Part shown: positions 43,727-52,211 of the stretch, one piece after another | Position numbering within the stretch: the first letter of the stretch is position 1 | Layout of the letters: the number at the start of each line of letters is the position of its first letter | Source of the DNA: CAWHPS01 sp963831235 | GTDB taxonomy: Bacteria > Fibrobacterota > OXYB2-FULL-49-7 > JAEUSG01 | Assembly: GCA_963831235.1 (NCBI GenBank) | Contig: CAWHPS010000061.1 | Coordinates: forward strand, 1-64,000 | Direction of reading: 5' to 3' | Length of the DNA stretch: 64,000 nucleotides | Translations under genes and position numbers: made by a program | The notes under the pieces: model-generated | The model's input: the letters and a program-made list of their open reading frames with translations, nothing else | Databases searched by the model: none | What the model was told of the DNA's origin: nothing

Positions 43727-44916
43727 AGGGATTATTCGCGCTCTTCTTTTACCTGGCTGTAACCGTCAGAGGGCTCGTACTCTCAACCGGTGGCGAGTAC
43801 CATTTTGACAACTATGTGTTTGACCGAAAGAGCTATAGCATTTCCGCAGAGGGCGCTTTGTTAAAGGCCGGAACATGGGATGGCACCCTCGAATACACCC
43901 TCTCCCGCATGAACGAAGGAATAAGCGGTTTATCGCCATTCCGGGATGAAAACGCATTGGCCAGGCTTTCCTTTAAACTCCCACTCCATTGGTTGGCCGG
44001 AGGCATGGATATCTCGGCAGGTATATGGAATACCGGAGGTCCAGGCCGCTCTTTTTTCTCAGGAGAAATTCCCCTCCAAATCCGGAGACTTCCGGCGCAA
44101 CTTCGGTTTATGATAACACCGAATTTCCGATCCGGCACATCAGATGACAATCCGGTGGCCACGCGCATCGGTGTTACCAGGAATTCCATTGGTATTGACG
44201 CCGGATTCGGTTTCAAAGAGTGGGAAGTACACGCGACCTATCAAAAAGACCGGTATTCTTCCGTAAATCGAGTGGATTATCAGCCATTACTGGCAGACAC
44301 TCTGTTCTTCCAAACTTTCTATGATGTGCTGAATCCCTTTTTGAACCTTTTAGATGCGCCAACCGATCCCATACCTGCCAATAACCTGAGCCATTCATCA
44401 ATTTATTTTTTCGGACCGCTCTTTCCCTGGCTTTATCTTGGTGGAGCTTATATTTATAAGAATTCCAGCCATGATTTTTATCTGCCCATTGCGGATACGG
44501 ATGATGGGCAATTGATATATTCGTTTTTTCCATACAGGACACCGAAAGAAGAAGGCGTGTTCAGACTGGTACTGGATTTTGTCAAATCATGGCATGGCGC
44601 TAAAAGCCCTGTTAATGAAATCTCATCAAAGGTTGATTTTCCGGTTTATTCTCATGGCGCCTACAGGGGCTATTCCGTCGCGCCCAGCGGCAATCTTATA
44701 GAGGGCTTCGAGGATTTTTATTATCAATATAATGGCTTGGGTGAATTAATCATTGAAGCGGGCATTGGAAAAATAATTGGCTATGGGTTTTCCCTTAAGA
44801 TGAACTATTCCTGGTTTTCACGTCCCTACACAGCTTACCATTTCTTCGGGACCGATTCTTACCAGTATCATACGATTGGCGTCAAGGTTATAAAGGATTT
44901 TGGCGTAAAAGATTAA
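43720..44916 (+). CDS. Predicted outer-membrane barrel of the exopolysaccharide locus
   Basis: 398 residues, signal peptide (about 1-19) and beta strands throughout (GTWDGTLEYTLSRMN, FGVKD end). Its place as the last gene of the synthase-GH26-propeller set suggests the outer-membrane export channel, equivalent to AlgE or the BcsC barrel. No sequence family was recognised, so the role is inferred. Confidence 0.7.
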   Translation: MVKGLFALFFYLAVTVRGLVLSTGGEYHFDNYVFDRKSYSISAEGALLKAGTWDGTLEYTLSRMNEGISGLSPFRDENALARLSFKLPLHWLAGGMDISAGIWNTGGPGRSFFSGEIPLQIRRLPAQLRFMITPNFRSGTSDDNPVATRIGVTRNSIGIDAGFGFKEWEVHATYQKDRYSSVNRVDYQPLLADTLFFQTFYDVLNPFLNLLDAPTDPIPANNLSHSSIYFFGPLFPWLYLGGAYIYKNSSHDFYLPIADTDDGQLIYSFFPYRTPKEEGVFRLVLDFVKSWHGAKSPVNEISSKVDFPVYSHGAYRGYSVAPSGNLIEGFEDFYYQYNGLGELIIEAGIGKIIGYGFSLKMNYSWFSRPYTAYHFFGTDSYQYHTIGVKVIKDFGVKD

Positions 44917-44992
44917 AATTAATCTTAAAAGATAATATTTAATCATTTTATTATTTTCAAAGCTCAATATTAATCAAAATACCCTTTTATAT

Positions 44993-45008
44993 TTGCACAC
45001 TTTTTGCT
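44993..45008 (+). promoter_or_regulatory. Sigma-54-type promoter of a small secreted protein gene
   Basis: TTGCACACTTTTTGCT matches the consensus except for the first G of the -24 box; the -12 element is perfect. The ATG at 45043 is 35 bases away. Confidence 0.55.
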
Positions 45009-45042
45009 ATCATTTATAGTAACAGTTAAAAAAGGGGTTCAT

Positions 45043-45333
45043 ATGCGTCTTTTACCAGTATTTTTACTTTTTCTCGCTTTTTTACCGGTTGCTATACTCG
45101 AAGCGGCGAATAATGGAAGTGCTGACCCTGCATTTGGATATACCATTAAGGATAAAAATAACGACGGTATCACGGATGCTTTTCAGCAACCCCAGACGCC
45201 TGCGTCTGATACCCTGAATTTGTCTAAAGCCATGGGGCCTGGCGGTGAAGAGCGCAAACGGGAAGGCCACCTCAACGAACATGGAGAGCACGGCAAGCAA
45301 TTGGACCGTGGCGCTTCTCCACATGCACATTAA
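45043..45333 (+). CDS. Small secreted protein with one Ca-binding-like loop
   Basis: 96 residues; the ATG at 45043 is preferred because it follows AAAGGGG and begins a clear signal peptide (about 1-21). The mature part has FGYTIKDKNNDGITDAFQQ, the same repeat as the proteins at 33534 and 47901, and a His/Glu/Lys-rich tail. Function unknown; sigma-54 control predicted. Confidence 0.65.
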   Translation: MRLLPVFLLFLAFLPVAILEAANNGSADPAFGYTIKDKNNDGITDAFQQPQTPASDTLNLSKAMGPGGEERKREGHLNEHGEHGKQLDRGASPHAH

Positions 45334-45358
45334 ACCAATCTCGTCCGTAACAGAAAGA

Positions 45359-46477
45359 ATGGACATGAAATTCCTGGTAACCATCCTTTTGCTGATGATT
45401 GGTATTGAGGCCTATGCAGAATTTGACAATGTGCAACTAACAGCGTCAACCTCCTATTGCGGCGAACCCGCGATTGCGGTGAACGGCAGTTCCGTGGGCA
45501 TTGTCTATGAAGGGTATATTACCGGTAATGATGAAATCTTTCTTCTGACCTCAAACAACAGCGGCGCCATCTTCAGCGCGCCCATTCGCATAACCACTAA
45601 CGACAGTGATTCCTGGCGGCCCAGGATCGCGGTAAATAACGGGTTCGATATTGTATGGGAGGACAAGCGGTCAGGCAAACGGGAGATTTACTATGCGCGC
45701 TACGCATCCGGCGCAATTGGAACAACACTTAAAATCAGCGGGGGCAATGTCTATTCCGCCTTTCCTTCACTGGCTTCGGATGACCGCGATCTTTTTATTT
45801 CCTGGGAAGACTCCCGGGACGGAAACGATGAAATCTATTTTCGTAAATGTGTGAGCGGCAGCTGGTCTCCTGAAAAACGGTTGACTAACAACGACAGCAC
45901 CTCCTGGGGATCGGACATTTTCGTGGATCCTGTCACAAAAAAAATTCATCTTGTTTTTTTCGATTATCGAAGCGGCAACGACGAGGTTTATTACCAGTCT
46001 TCCTCGGACAAGGGAGATAATTGGACGACCGCAATCAATATCAGCGGTGATGTTGCCAACTCCTGGGAACCGCGTGTAGCCGCAAGTAATGGCAATGTGG
46101 GAATTGTCTGGTATTCCTGGGACAGCACCACATCATCCTACGAAATTTATTATTCAGAAAGCACGAGGGAGAATATATTCGGCACACCACAGCGGATCAG
46201 CGAATCAGGCGCGGATTCCAAATGTCCGTCCATCACAATGGATAACGGATTCGTATCTGTTACATGGGAGGATTTCAAAGACGGCAACGATGAAATTTAT
46301 ATTACCCGCAAAACAGTGGGCACTGGTTCATGGACCTTGCGCCGTATAACAACCGACTCGTCGGATTCCTTTGGCGCTGATGTGACTGTCTGCGGTACGG
46401 AAGCGCTTACGGCCTGGTTTGATTATCGGACCGGCATGGACCAGATATGGTTTGCTAAAGGTCCGATTGGACTTTGA
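45359..46477 (+). CDS. Secreted BNR-type beta-propeller protein
   Basis: 372 residues (an ATG at 45365 is equally possible). Signal peptide (about 3-20), then six blades with repeated WEDxRxGNDEIY strands (VWEDKRSGKREIYYAR, SWEDSRDGNDEIYF, VTWEDFKDGNDEIYI). Sialidase-like propellers of this kind bind or cut glycans; the catalytic Asp/Arg/Tyr set of sialidases is not evident. The frame ends CTT TGA; the sorting-type C-terminal domain continues in the +1 frame (next entry), so the natural protein is probably longer. Confidence 0.8.
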   Translation: MDMKFLVTILLLMIGIEAYAEFDNVQLTASTSYCGEPAIAVNGSSVGIVYEGYITGNDEIFLLTSNNSGAIFSAPIRITTNDSDSWRPRIAVNNGFDIVWEDKRSGKREIYYARYASGAIGTTLKISGGNVYSAFPSLASDDRDLFISWEDSRDGNDEIYFRKCVSGSWSPEKRLTNNDSTSWGSDIFVDPVTKKIHLVFFDYRSGNDEVYYQSSSDKGDNWTTAINISGDVANSWEPRVAASNGNVGIVWYSWDSTTSSYEIYYSESTRENIFGTPQRISESGADSKCPSITMDNGFVSVTWEDFKDGNDEIYITRKTVGTGSWTLRRITTDSSDSFGADVTVCGTEALTAWFDYRTGMDQIWFAKGPIGL

Positions 46478-46778
46478 TATGTCGCATGATAAAATCAAGG
46501 TAGTGCCATGTCAAACACCGATATTGTCCGCCTCACCAAACCCATTTCATTACAGCACAAGACTTTCACTTGCCCCTTTGACCTCCTTCCTTGACAAGAG
46601 CACCAGTCTGCGCATTCTTAACATGCAGGGTAGTCTGGTTCACAGCCGGAGTCTTTGTCAGGCGGAGCTTTGCAGAGGCGTAGAATGGAATGCCATGAAT
46701 TTACCGGCGGGCATATACCTCATTGAAGCCGCTTTCCAGGGAAAGATTACCCGTTCGCGCATCGTTCTCTTGAAATAA
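46419..46778 (+). pseudogene. Detached sorting-type C-terminal domain of the BNR protein
   Basis: The frame is +1 relative to the propeller gene and overlaps its end. From about 46525 it encodes PILSASPNPFHYSTRLSLAP, LRILNMQGSLVHS and LPAGIYLIEAAFQGK, a complete type-A sorting domain as at the ends of the proteins at 34216 and 42404. It has no signal peptide or ribosome site of its own. A shift at CTT TGA (46472-46477) would fuse it to the propeller. Confidence 0.7.
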
Positions 46779-46810
46779 TTCGGTAACAACCCACATTATT
46801 GACGTTCATT

Positions 46811-47824
46811 TTATCTTTCAAACCCCACCATCAAATAGGCGGCAAGATAATCCTCACCAGTGGCTGTGGATTGGGTCAACTTAACGGAGGGTTCAAAGGA
46901 AAGCCCAACCCGCCTTTGTCCTACGGCGTTGTTCAGGTATTTGGTCCATCCGATTCCTGCGATGTGAATATTATCCTGACGGCTTGCCTGCTTAAAGACC
47001 CGGGCTTCGAATCCATAGCTCGCAACAAATCTATTATTCGGGAAAAGCGCCTTGAACCTGACTCCGGTGCCGAGTTTATCATAAGTATAATGATCCGTTA
47101 CAGCGCCAAAGAGAGCGTCATTCAGCAGCCCCGTTGACGTCTTTCCAAAAATCATCTGGCCTTCCAAATATCCGCTTAAACCTTTTGCATCGCCCAGCGC
47201 CTGGCCGATTTGCAGGCGCGATCCCAGAAGAGTTGATGAACCCGATAAATCGTATTGTTTATAGCCGCCGTTTATCTGAAAGTGCAATGATCGATTGCTT
47301 TCAAACGAATGGCTGATTTCAGTGGAAGATTCATAGATATTACCTGAAAAGGCCGGATTATATGAATAAACAAGGCGGTCATATTCCAGTATGCAATTCA
47401 GATAAGTGGCGGAACCAAGTGAAATTTCACCTGCGCCGGATAATTCAATGCCACGACTGTCGTTAATGTTATCGTATTCAGGGTTTAATACTGCGCTGCC
47501 TGCGGCAGTCAATGAGATTTCCGTGCGGTCTGAAACAATTTTTGTGTAGCGTCCGCCCCATCGGGTGCTGTAAGCAATTCCGCTTCCTGCTGTTTCGTCA
47601 TCACGGGCAATTCCATTTTCAGTGAGCAGGGAAATAGCTCCATAATGCAATGACCAGGTTGGATGATAATCCAGGGAAATCAGATTATAGGCGGAATTCA
47701 CATTCATCGTATCCGCCACATTGTAGAAAAAGTAAACACGTCCGGCTGTGATATTAAACTCTTGTCCAAAACTGATAGTCAAGAACAGAAGAACCGCAGC
47801 TGTGGTTAAATAATTACGCATCAT
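46811..47824 (-). CDS. Predicted outer-membrane beta-barrel protein
   Basis: 337 residues from ATG 47824 (GGGAG five bases upstream). Signal peptide (about 1-20, ending SFGQ), then regular aromatic strands to a terminal YLMVGFER. No family recognised. It is convergent with the propeller gene; only about 30 bases separate them and no terminator is seen. Confidence 0.7.
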   Translation of the reverse strand: MMRNYLTTAAVLLFLTISFGQEFNITAGRVYFFYNVADTMNVNSAYNLISLDYHPTWSLHYGAISLLTENGIARDDETAGSGIAYSTRWGGRYTKIVSDRTEISLTAAGSAVLNPEYDNINDSRGIELSGAGEISLGSATYLNCILEYDRLVYSYNPAFSGNIYESSTEISHSFESNRSLHFQINGGYKQYDLSGSSTLLGSRLQIGQALGDAKGLSGYLEGQMIFGKTSTGLLNDALFGAVTDHYTYDKLGTGVRFKALFPNNRFVASYGFEARVFKQASRQDNIHIAGIGWTKYLNNAVGQRRVGLSFEPSVKLTQSTATGEDYLAAYLMVGFER

Positions 47825-47900
47825 GGTCTCCCTAAGATTAAAGAGGGCCCCTTTCTTTCTCATGATTGAAAGGGACACTTAGCTTTTGCCTTAAACCTGT

Positions 47901-48245
47901 CTAACGCTTGCAGCACTTACCCTTGCCCTGGCCCTGGCCTTTTCCCTGGCCTTTTCCACCCTGGCGGTTGGCGGCATTATCGCAAAGGCCGTCTTTATTT
48001 GCATCCACAAAACCCTTTCCGCAACCCGCGCCCTGGCAGCCTTTTCCCTGGCCTTTGGCGGTGCACTGGTTTGCTGTTCCGAAGTTATCACAAAGACCAT
48101 CGCCGTCTTTGTCAACAAATTTGGTTCCCTGGCTGGTCGTTGTGCTCTGCGAAGTTACCGGGACCGGATCTTCCGCAAATGTTTTTGATACCGCAAAGAA
48201 CGACAATGCGGCTGCGGCAACAAGCGTGAGAGTGAGTTTGGACAT
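47901..48245 (-). CDS. Small secreted Gly/Lys/Cys-rich protein with Ca-binding-like loops
   Basis: 114 residues. Signal peptide (about 1-24, ending TFAED), two FVDxxxDGLCDN loops (FVDKDGDGLCDNFG, FVDANKDGLCDNAA) and a tail of GKGQGKGQ repeats ending KCCKR. It shares the loop with the proteins at 33534 and 45043. Eight or so Cys suggest disulfides or metal binding. Probably in one transcript with the barrel gene downstream. Confidence 0.7.
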   Translation of the reverse strand: MSKLTLTLVAAAALSFFAVSKTFAEDPVPVTSQSTTTSQGTKFVDKDGDGLCDNFGTANQCTAKGQGKGCQGAGCGKGFVDANKDGLCDNAANRQGGKGQGKGQGQGKGKCCKR

Positions 48246-48441
48246 GAGAGACTCCTTTGGTTTGAGGTTAGTGATGATTTTATCCGTTCATGAGTTTGAA
48301 CCCGTGAACAAGGAAAAACTTGCAGGTCTTCGTGGTGATATATTTTATCTTTTCATAACCTGTTGATGAAAAAGGGGGGCATCGTACTTTTTCATGGGTA
48401 TATAAAATATGTTGGATAAAAAGAATTTTTATCAAATTACC

Positions 48442-48585
48442 AAACCCATCCCTGCCCTTCCCTTTTTCTTGAGGGAAAAAGGGAAGGGTTCTGAAAAATG
48501 CAAAATGATTTTTTGTGTTTTAATCTTGACTCCCCCTTCCATTTTTCCTTCAAGAAAAAGGGAAGGGGGTCGGGGGGATGGGTTT
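48442..48585. repeat. MITE-like element with nested inverted repeats
   Basis: The 144-base unit has perfect 11-base ends (AAACCCATCCC at 48442, GGGATGGGTTT at 48575). Inside are a perfect 14-base hairpin (48455-48488, loop TTGAGG) and a second 16-base hairpin with one mismatch (48532-48569). The two hairpins share the CCTTCCCTTTTTC core. It has no coding capacity and occupies much of a 467-base gap; the rest of the gap (48246-48441, 48586-48712) shows nothing but a TATAAT at 48692. Confidence 0.75.
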
Positions 48586-48712
48586 CCCATGTGTTAAGGT
48601 TCTTAAATACAATTGGTTGTGTGTACCCACTAAAACACGCGATGCGCCGAAAAAGGAAGATAGCCATGCAAGGTTTCATTGTATGATGTGTTATAATAGT
48701 TGAGAAGATAAA

Positions 48713-49258
48713 ATGGATGAAGACACCGGAACATATCTCGAATACGGAAAAACAGGAAACCCTGCGCTCTTTCGAATGCTTTGGGACAAGTATAAAATGC
48801 CCGTCTTTGGCACACTCTTCAGGGTGTTGCATTCCAGCCGGGAAGAAGCAGAGGATTTGCTCCAGGAAGTCTTTATCAAGGTCATGGAGGAACGGCAGAA
48901 GTTTGTGGCCAGGGCGAAATTCTCCACATGGCTTTACCGGATCGCACTCAACAGGGCATTCAACGCTGTGCGTAACCGGAAAGAAACGGTACAGGCTGAT
49001 GAAACACTCGAAGACGCAAATCAGGATCATGCCCTTGATTCACTGGTAGCCGTTGAAAAGCAGACGTTGCTCAAGGAAGCGCTGGGCCGGCTGAATGCGC
49101 GTCAACGGGCAGCCCTGGTTTTAAAAGAGTTTGAAGAAAAAACATATTCGGAGATAGCGGAAATCATGGATTGTTCCGTGGAAGCTGTTGAATCCCTGCT
49201 GTTTCATGCACGCACGCGGCTCCGGCAATTATTGAAGGAGGATCACAATGAATCATGA
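48713..49258 (+). CDS. ECF-family RNA polymerase sigma factor
   Basis: 181 residues. Region 2 (YKMPVFGTLFRVLHSSREEAEDLLQEVFIKV) and region 4 (LGRLNARQRAALVLKEFEEK, YSEIAEIMDCSVEAVESLLF) are typical of ECF sigma factors. It overlaps the anti-sigma gene by 11 bases. Controlled release from that anti-sigma in response to envelope stress is the expected mode of action. Confidence 0.94.
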   Translation: MDEDTGTYLEYGKTGNPALFRMLWDKYKMPVFGTLFRVLHSSREEAEDLLQEVFIKVMEERQKFVARAKFSTWLYRIALNRAFNAVRNRKETVQADETLEDANQDHALDSLVAVEKQTLLKEALGRLNARQRAALVLKEFEEKTYSEIAEIMDCSVEAVESLLFHARTRLRQLLKEDHNES

Positions 49259-49718
49259 ACAATTCAAACGCCTGGCCTCGCGCCAAGCCGACAATGAACT
49301 GGATGAAAATGGGAATATGCTCCTTAATGCCCACCTTTCAGAATGCGCGGAATGCAGGGCTTTTGCCGCAGATCTGAACATTTTGAAAACCGGCGTTAAG
49401 GCCATTGAAGATATCCAGCTCTCAGGGGCCGTTAACCGGGCCATGCTGGAACGGGCCTATCAGGAAACTGCACCTCAAACAACTTTTTTGCAGAGATTTC
49501 TGACAAGGTTCCCATGGCTTAAGCCATCGTTTACTTATGTTGTGGCGGCACTGGTTATTGGGATATTGGTGGGTGGTGTTGGATTCAAGATGAGCAATTG
49601 GACGAATAGGCAGTTGACCACGAGCTATATCCCGGAAGAGACGGCACGTTTGTTTGATGCCGTGACTCCGGGTTCGCTTTCTGAAATATTAATCCAGGTG
49701 AAAAAGGAGAAATTATGA
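49248..49718 (+). CDS. Membrane anti-sigma factor with zinc-finger motif
   Basis: 156 residues. An N-terminal ZAS domain with HLSECAECRAF (HxxxCxxC) binds the sigma factor. One transmembrane helix (about 96-117, YVVAALVIGILVGGVGF) and a short periplasmic tail follow. It holds the sigma factor encoded upstream inactive at the membrane. It overlaps the CpxP-like gene by four bases. Confidence 0.9.
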   Translation: MNHEQFKRLASRQADNELDENGNMLLNAHLSECAECRAFAADLNILKTGVKAIEDIQLSGAVNRAMLERAYQETAPQTTFLQRFLTRFPWLKPSFTYVVAALVIGILVGGVGFKMSNWTNRQLTTSYIPEETARLFDAVTPGSLSEILIQVKKEKL

Positions 49719-50149
49719 GGGAGAAGTTTTATGTTGTAATCATAGCCGTACTGACGGCGCTTTCAGTGTTTCTTTTCCTTACTAACAGGCATGATGATGA
49801 ACATTGGCAAAAACCGGGCATGCAGTGTGAGGCTATGGGCCCCGGTATGCACGGAGGTGGCATGGGAATGGGGCGGGGAATGGGAATGGGTATGGGGCGT
49901 CAGACACAGGCAGTACGCGACACCCTGTTCGGACTGATAAAATCAGGCAGCACGGATACGCTTCTTATTTTCAGCAAGCTGGAAGGCGTAATTGAGGTCC
50001 AACGCGAAAATCAGAAAGCTGCCATTCGGCGGATCCTTTTTATGCGTGATTCATTACCAGGCGAACAGCGGGAGATTTTCCTGAAGCAGATAGATGAACG
50101 TTTCTGCCAGGGGCAGGGAATGCGTGGGCGTGGGCGCGGGCCAAAATAG
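49715..50149 (+). CDS. CpxP/Spy/ZraP-like periplasmic protein
   Basis: 144 residues with an N-terminal signal or anchor (about 5-22), a Met/Gly/His-rich segment (MHGGGMGMGRGMG) and a helical body containing the heavy-metal-sensor-type pattern IRRILFMRDSLPGEQREIF. Such proteins sense metals or misfolded proteins in the periplasm. Being in one operon with the sigma/anti-sigma pair suggests a sensor (compare CnrX), probably of Cu or another soft metal given the Met content. Confidence 0.75.
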   Translation: MREKFYVVIIAVLTALSVFLFLTNRHDDEHWQKPGMQCEAMGPGMHGGGMGMGRGMGMGMGRQTQAVRDTLFGLIKSGSTDTLLIFSKLEGVIEVQRENQKAAIRRILFMRDSLPGEQREIFLKQIDERFCQGQGMRGRGRGPK

Positions 50150-50210
50150 GAATGCATGTTATTGGTGTGGCAATTCGGAATCACAACCCACGCCCTTCAA
50201 TTGTGCTGTT

Positions 50211-52211
50211 CTATAATTCAGCGCTGACACTTCCAGCAACAGTCAGATTTTCCGACATTCGTGCAGAGCTGCCATAGGGCGCATATATACGGAACTGGTA
50301 ATCAATAGAAAAGGATACTGTCAGGAAACCGAATATTGCCGTATTCACCTCCGTCGCTCCTTTAAACGATCGGCTGTCCCCTGTGTATTCTTCGAAATCT
50401 TTATTAATGTCTTCCGCACGGTAAACGGCACGCCATGAGGCATCCAGAAAAGGCAATGTAAATCCAAATCGAATGCCTGTTTCCCAGGCGGATCGGGCTT
50501 CCCATAAAAAGAACCGATCAACGGGGCCGTCGGCTTCGGCTCCCCTATTCTCCCATAAAATACAAGGGCTAAGTCGGAAAAAATCGGTTACTGCAAAACT
50601 GACTTCTGGAAACACGGTCAATTCCGTTCCGTCCACGGCAAAAGCGGCCTGTTCCGGTCTCGGGCCATAAGTTTCCCTTTCGTAAATATACCGCATATTC
50701 AGTCTCGGCGACATCCATGAGTTTATGAGCGCCTCTGAACGAAGCGAGCCTTCCAATCGATCTACGTCATTTAAGGTTGCCGCCCGGGCATACCGGTCGC
50801 CCATCCAAGCCGCCGTCATTGCCATGCGCCCTTTCCCGGTATGCAAAGATGTTTCCCCCCGCACAAGCATTCTCATAACGTCGAGAGAATCGACGTTGCC
50901 GCTATAATAGTTCTCGTACCCGGCCTCGGCAGTAATGAGGGCTGAAAGAGAAGACGCGGCACCGCGGATTTCGAGTGTGGGAGTGATCCGGGTATCAACG
51001 AATGATTCGTAGTCGGGTCTGTTGATCCGGTAATGCTGCCAATCAACAGCCACCGGCAGAGACCAAATAAAGCGGGTATCGGCTTGTGAAGCATTGCCGG
51101 GTATCGCTGTAAGCGCAAGTCCGCCCATATCCGAAGGCTGGCCGTAAAACGGTTTGAAAGGGGTGCGCCCGGAAGCGTCGGCACTGAACCATTTTTCAGC
51201 TTTTAATATCGATTCCAGCCGCAGTACCTGTTTAAAGAGTTTCGTACGCAACGGTATTTTCAGGCGGGTTTTGTTCTCAGACAAATAAAATTCAGGCGCG
51301 ACATCGTTGATGATTGTGACCGGCTTGATTTCCGTCTTGATTCGCGTCCATACTGAAAACGGCGTTTCCGTCAGACGCTTGTAATCACGGAGTTCTTCGG
51401 AGGTCATGGTCGCGGTATCAACGTCTTCAAGGTGATAATAATCCACGCCTGTGGAGATGTGCCACGGTTGTTTTTTACCTTCAACCTGTATCGGGATGCC
51501 GCTTTTTGATTCCACTGGCGTTTCCTGTGGGAATACCTCTGTTAGGACGGATGTTGATTTATCAACGGGTATGCCGGAAACTCCGGGGAGTCGTGTTGTG
51601 AAGCTGTCCGGGACAGCGGATACTTCTTGCGTCGATCCTGTGTCCGAAAAAACGGACAAGGTGCCGGATTCGGCAAGACTATGCTGTTCCGTCTTTTGCA
51701 AAATCTTCCTGGCCTGGATGTTCCTCTGTTCTCCGGAACCCCTTCCGCTCGCGGAAAAGGACCGCCCTTGCATGCGCGCTTCGAGATCCGATGCTTTATT
51801 CAAATATTCTTCAAGATCTGTCAGGAGTGATTCGCTGTTGCGGCAATAGAGTTCCACGCCGGAGGATACACACGATTGGCAAGCCGGGCCGGTAAGGTTT
51901 TTAAGGTCATCTCGGATTTTATCCGCCTGTCCGCGGACGCGTTCGAAGCGGTTGCGGAAATATTCGATCCGGTTTTCAAGGGCGGTCATCTCACCTGACC
52001 ATTCTTCCCGTTTACCCGGGACGTGGTTCCCGATATTCTGTTTCATCCTCTCCAATGCATCATCGAACCTCCGCAAGCTTCGTTCCACACGTTCCATCGT
52101 TGCCGTACAACGGTCAAATTCGGCCTGGACCGTACGGGTATCGGACAATGCCCATGGCATGCCGGAGAACGCCAGAATTAATAACGGAAACCATCTTATT
52201 CTGCACATCAT
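50211..52211 (-). CDS. Large exported protein: N-terminal coiled coil, C-terminal predicted barrel
   Basis: 666 residues with a signal peptide (about 1-23). Residues 25-160 form a coiled coil with a Cys pair (GPACQSCVSSGVELYC); 160-240 are low complexity; the rest shows beta-strand alternation typical of an outer-membrane barrel, ending TVAGSVSAEL. No family recognised. Its start is next to the thioredoxin lipoprotein stop, so it is the last gene of the ars-type operon. Confidence 0.65.
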   Translation of the reverse strand: MMCRIRWFPLLILAFSGMPWALSDTRTVQAEFDRCTATMERVERSLRRFDDALERMKQNIGNHVPGKREEWSGEMTALENRIEYFRNRFERVRGQADKIRDDLKNLTGPACQSCVSSGVELYCRNSESLLTDLEEYLNKASDLEARMQGRSFSASGRGSGEQRNIQARKILQKTEQHSLAESGTLSVFSDTGSTQEVSAVPDSFTTRLPGVSGIPVDKSTSVLTEVFPQETPVESKSGIPIQVEGKKQPWHISTGVDYYHLEDVDTATMTSEELRDYKRLTETPFSVWTRIKTEIKPVTIINDVAPEFYLSENKTRLKIPLRTKLFKQVLRLESILKAEKWFSADASGRTPFKPFYGQPSDMGGLALTAIPGNASQADTRFIWSLPVAVDWQHYRINRPDYESFVDTRITPTLEIRGAASSLSALITAEAGYENYYSGNVDSLDVMRMLVRGETSLHTGKGRMAMTAAWMGDRYARAATLNDVDRLEGSLRSEALINSWMSPRLNMRYIYERETYGPRPEQAAFAVDGTELTVFPEVSFAVTDFFRLSPCILWENRGAEADGPVDRFFLWEARSAWETGIRFGFTLPFLDASWRAVYRAEDINKDFEEYTGDSRSFKGATEVNTAIFGFLTVSFSIDYQFRIYAPYGSSARMSENLTVAGSVSAEL

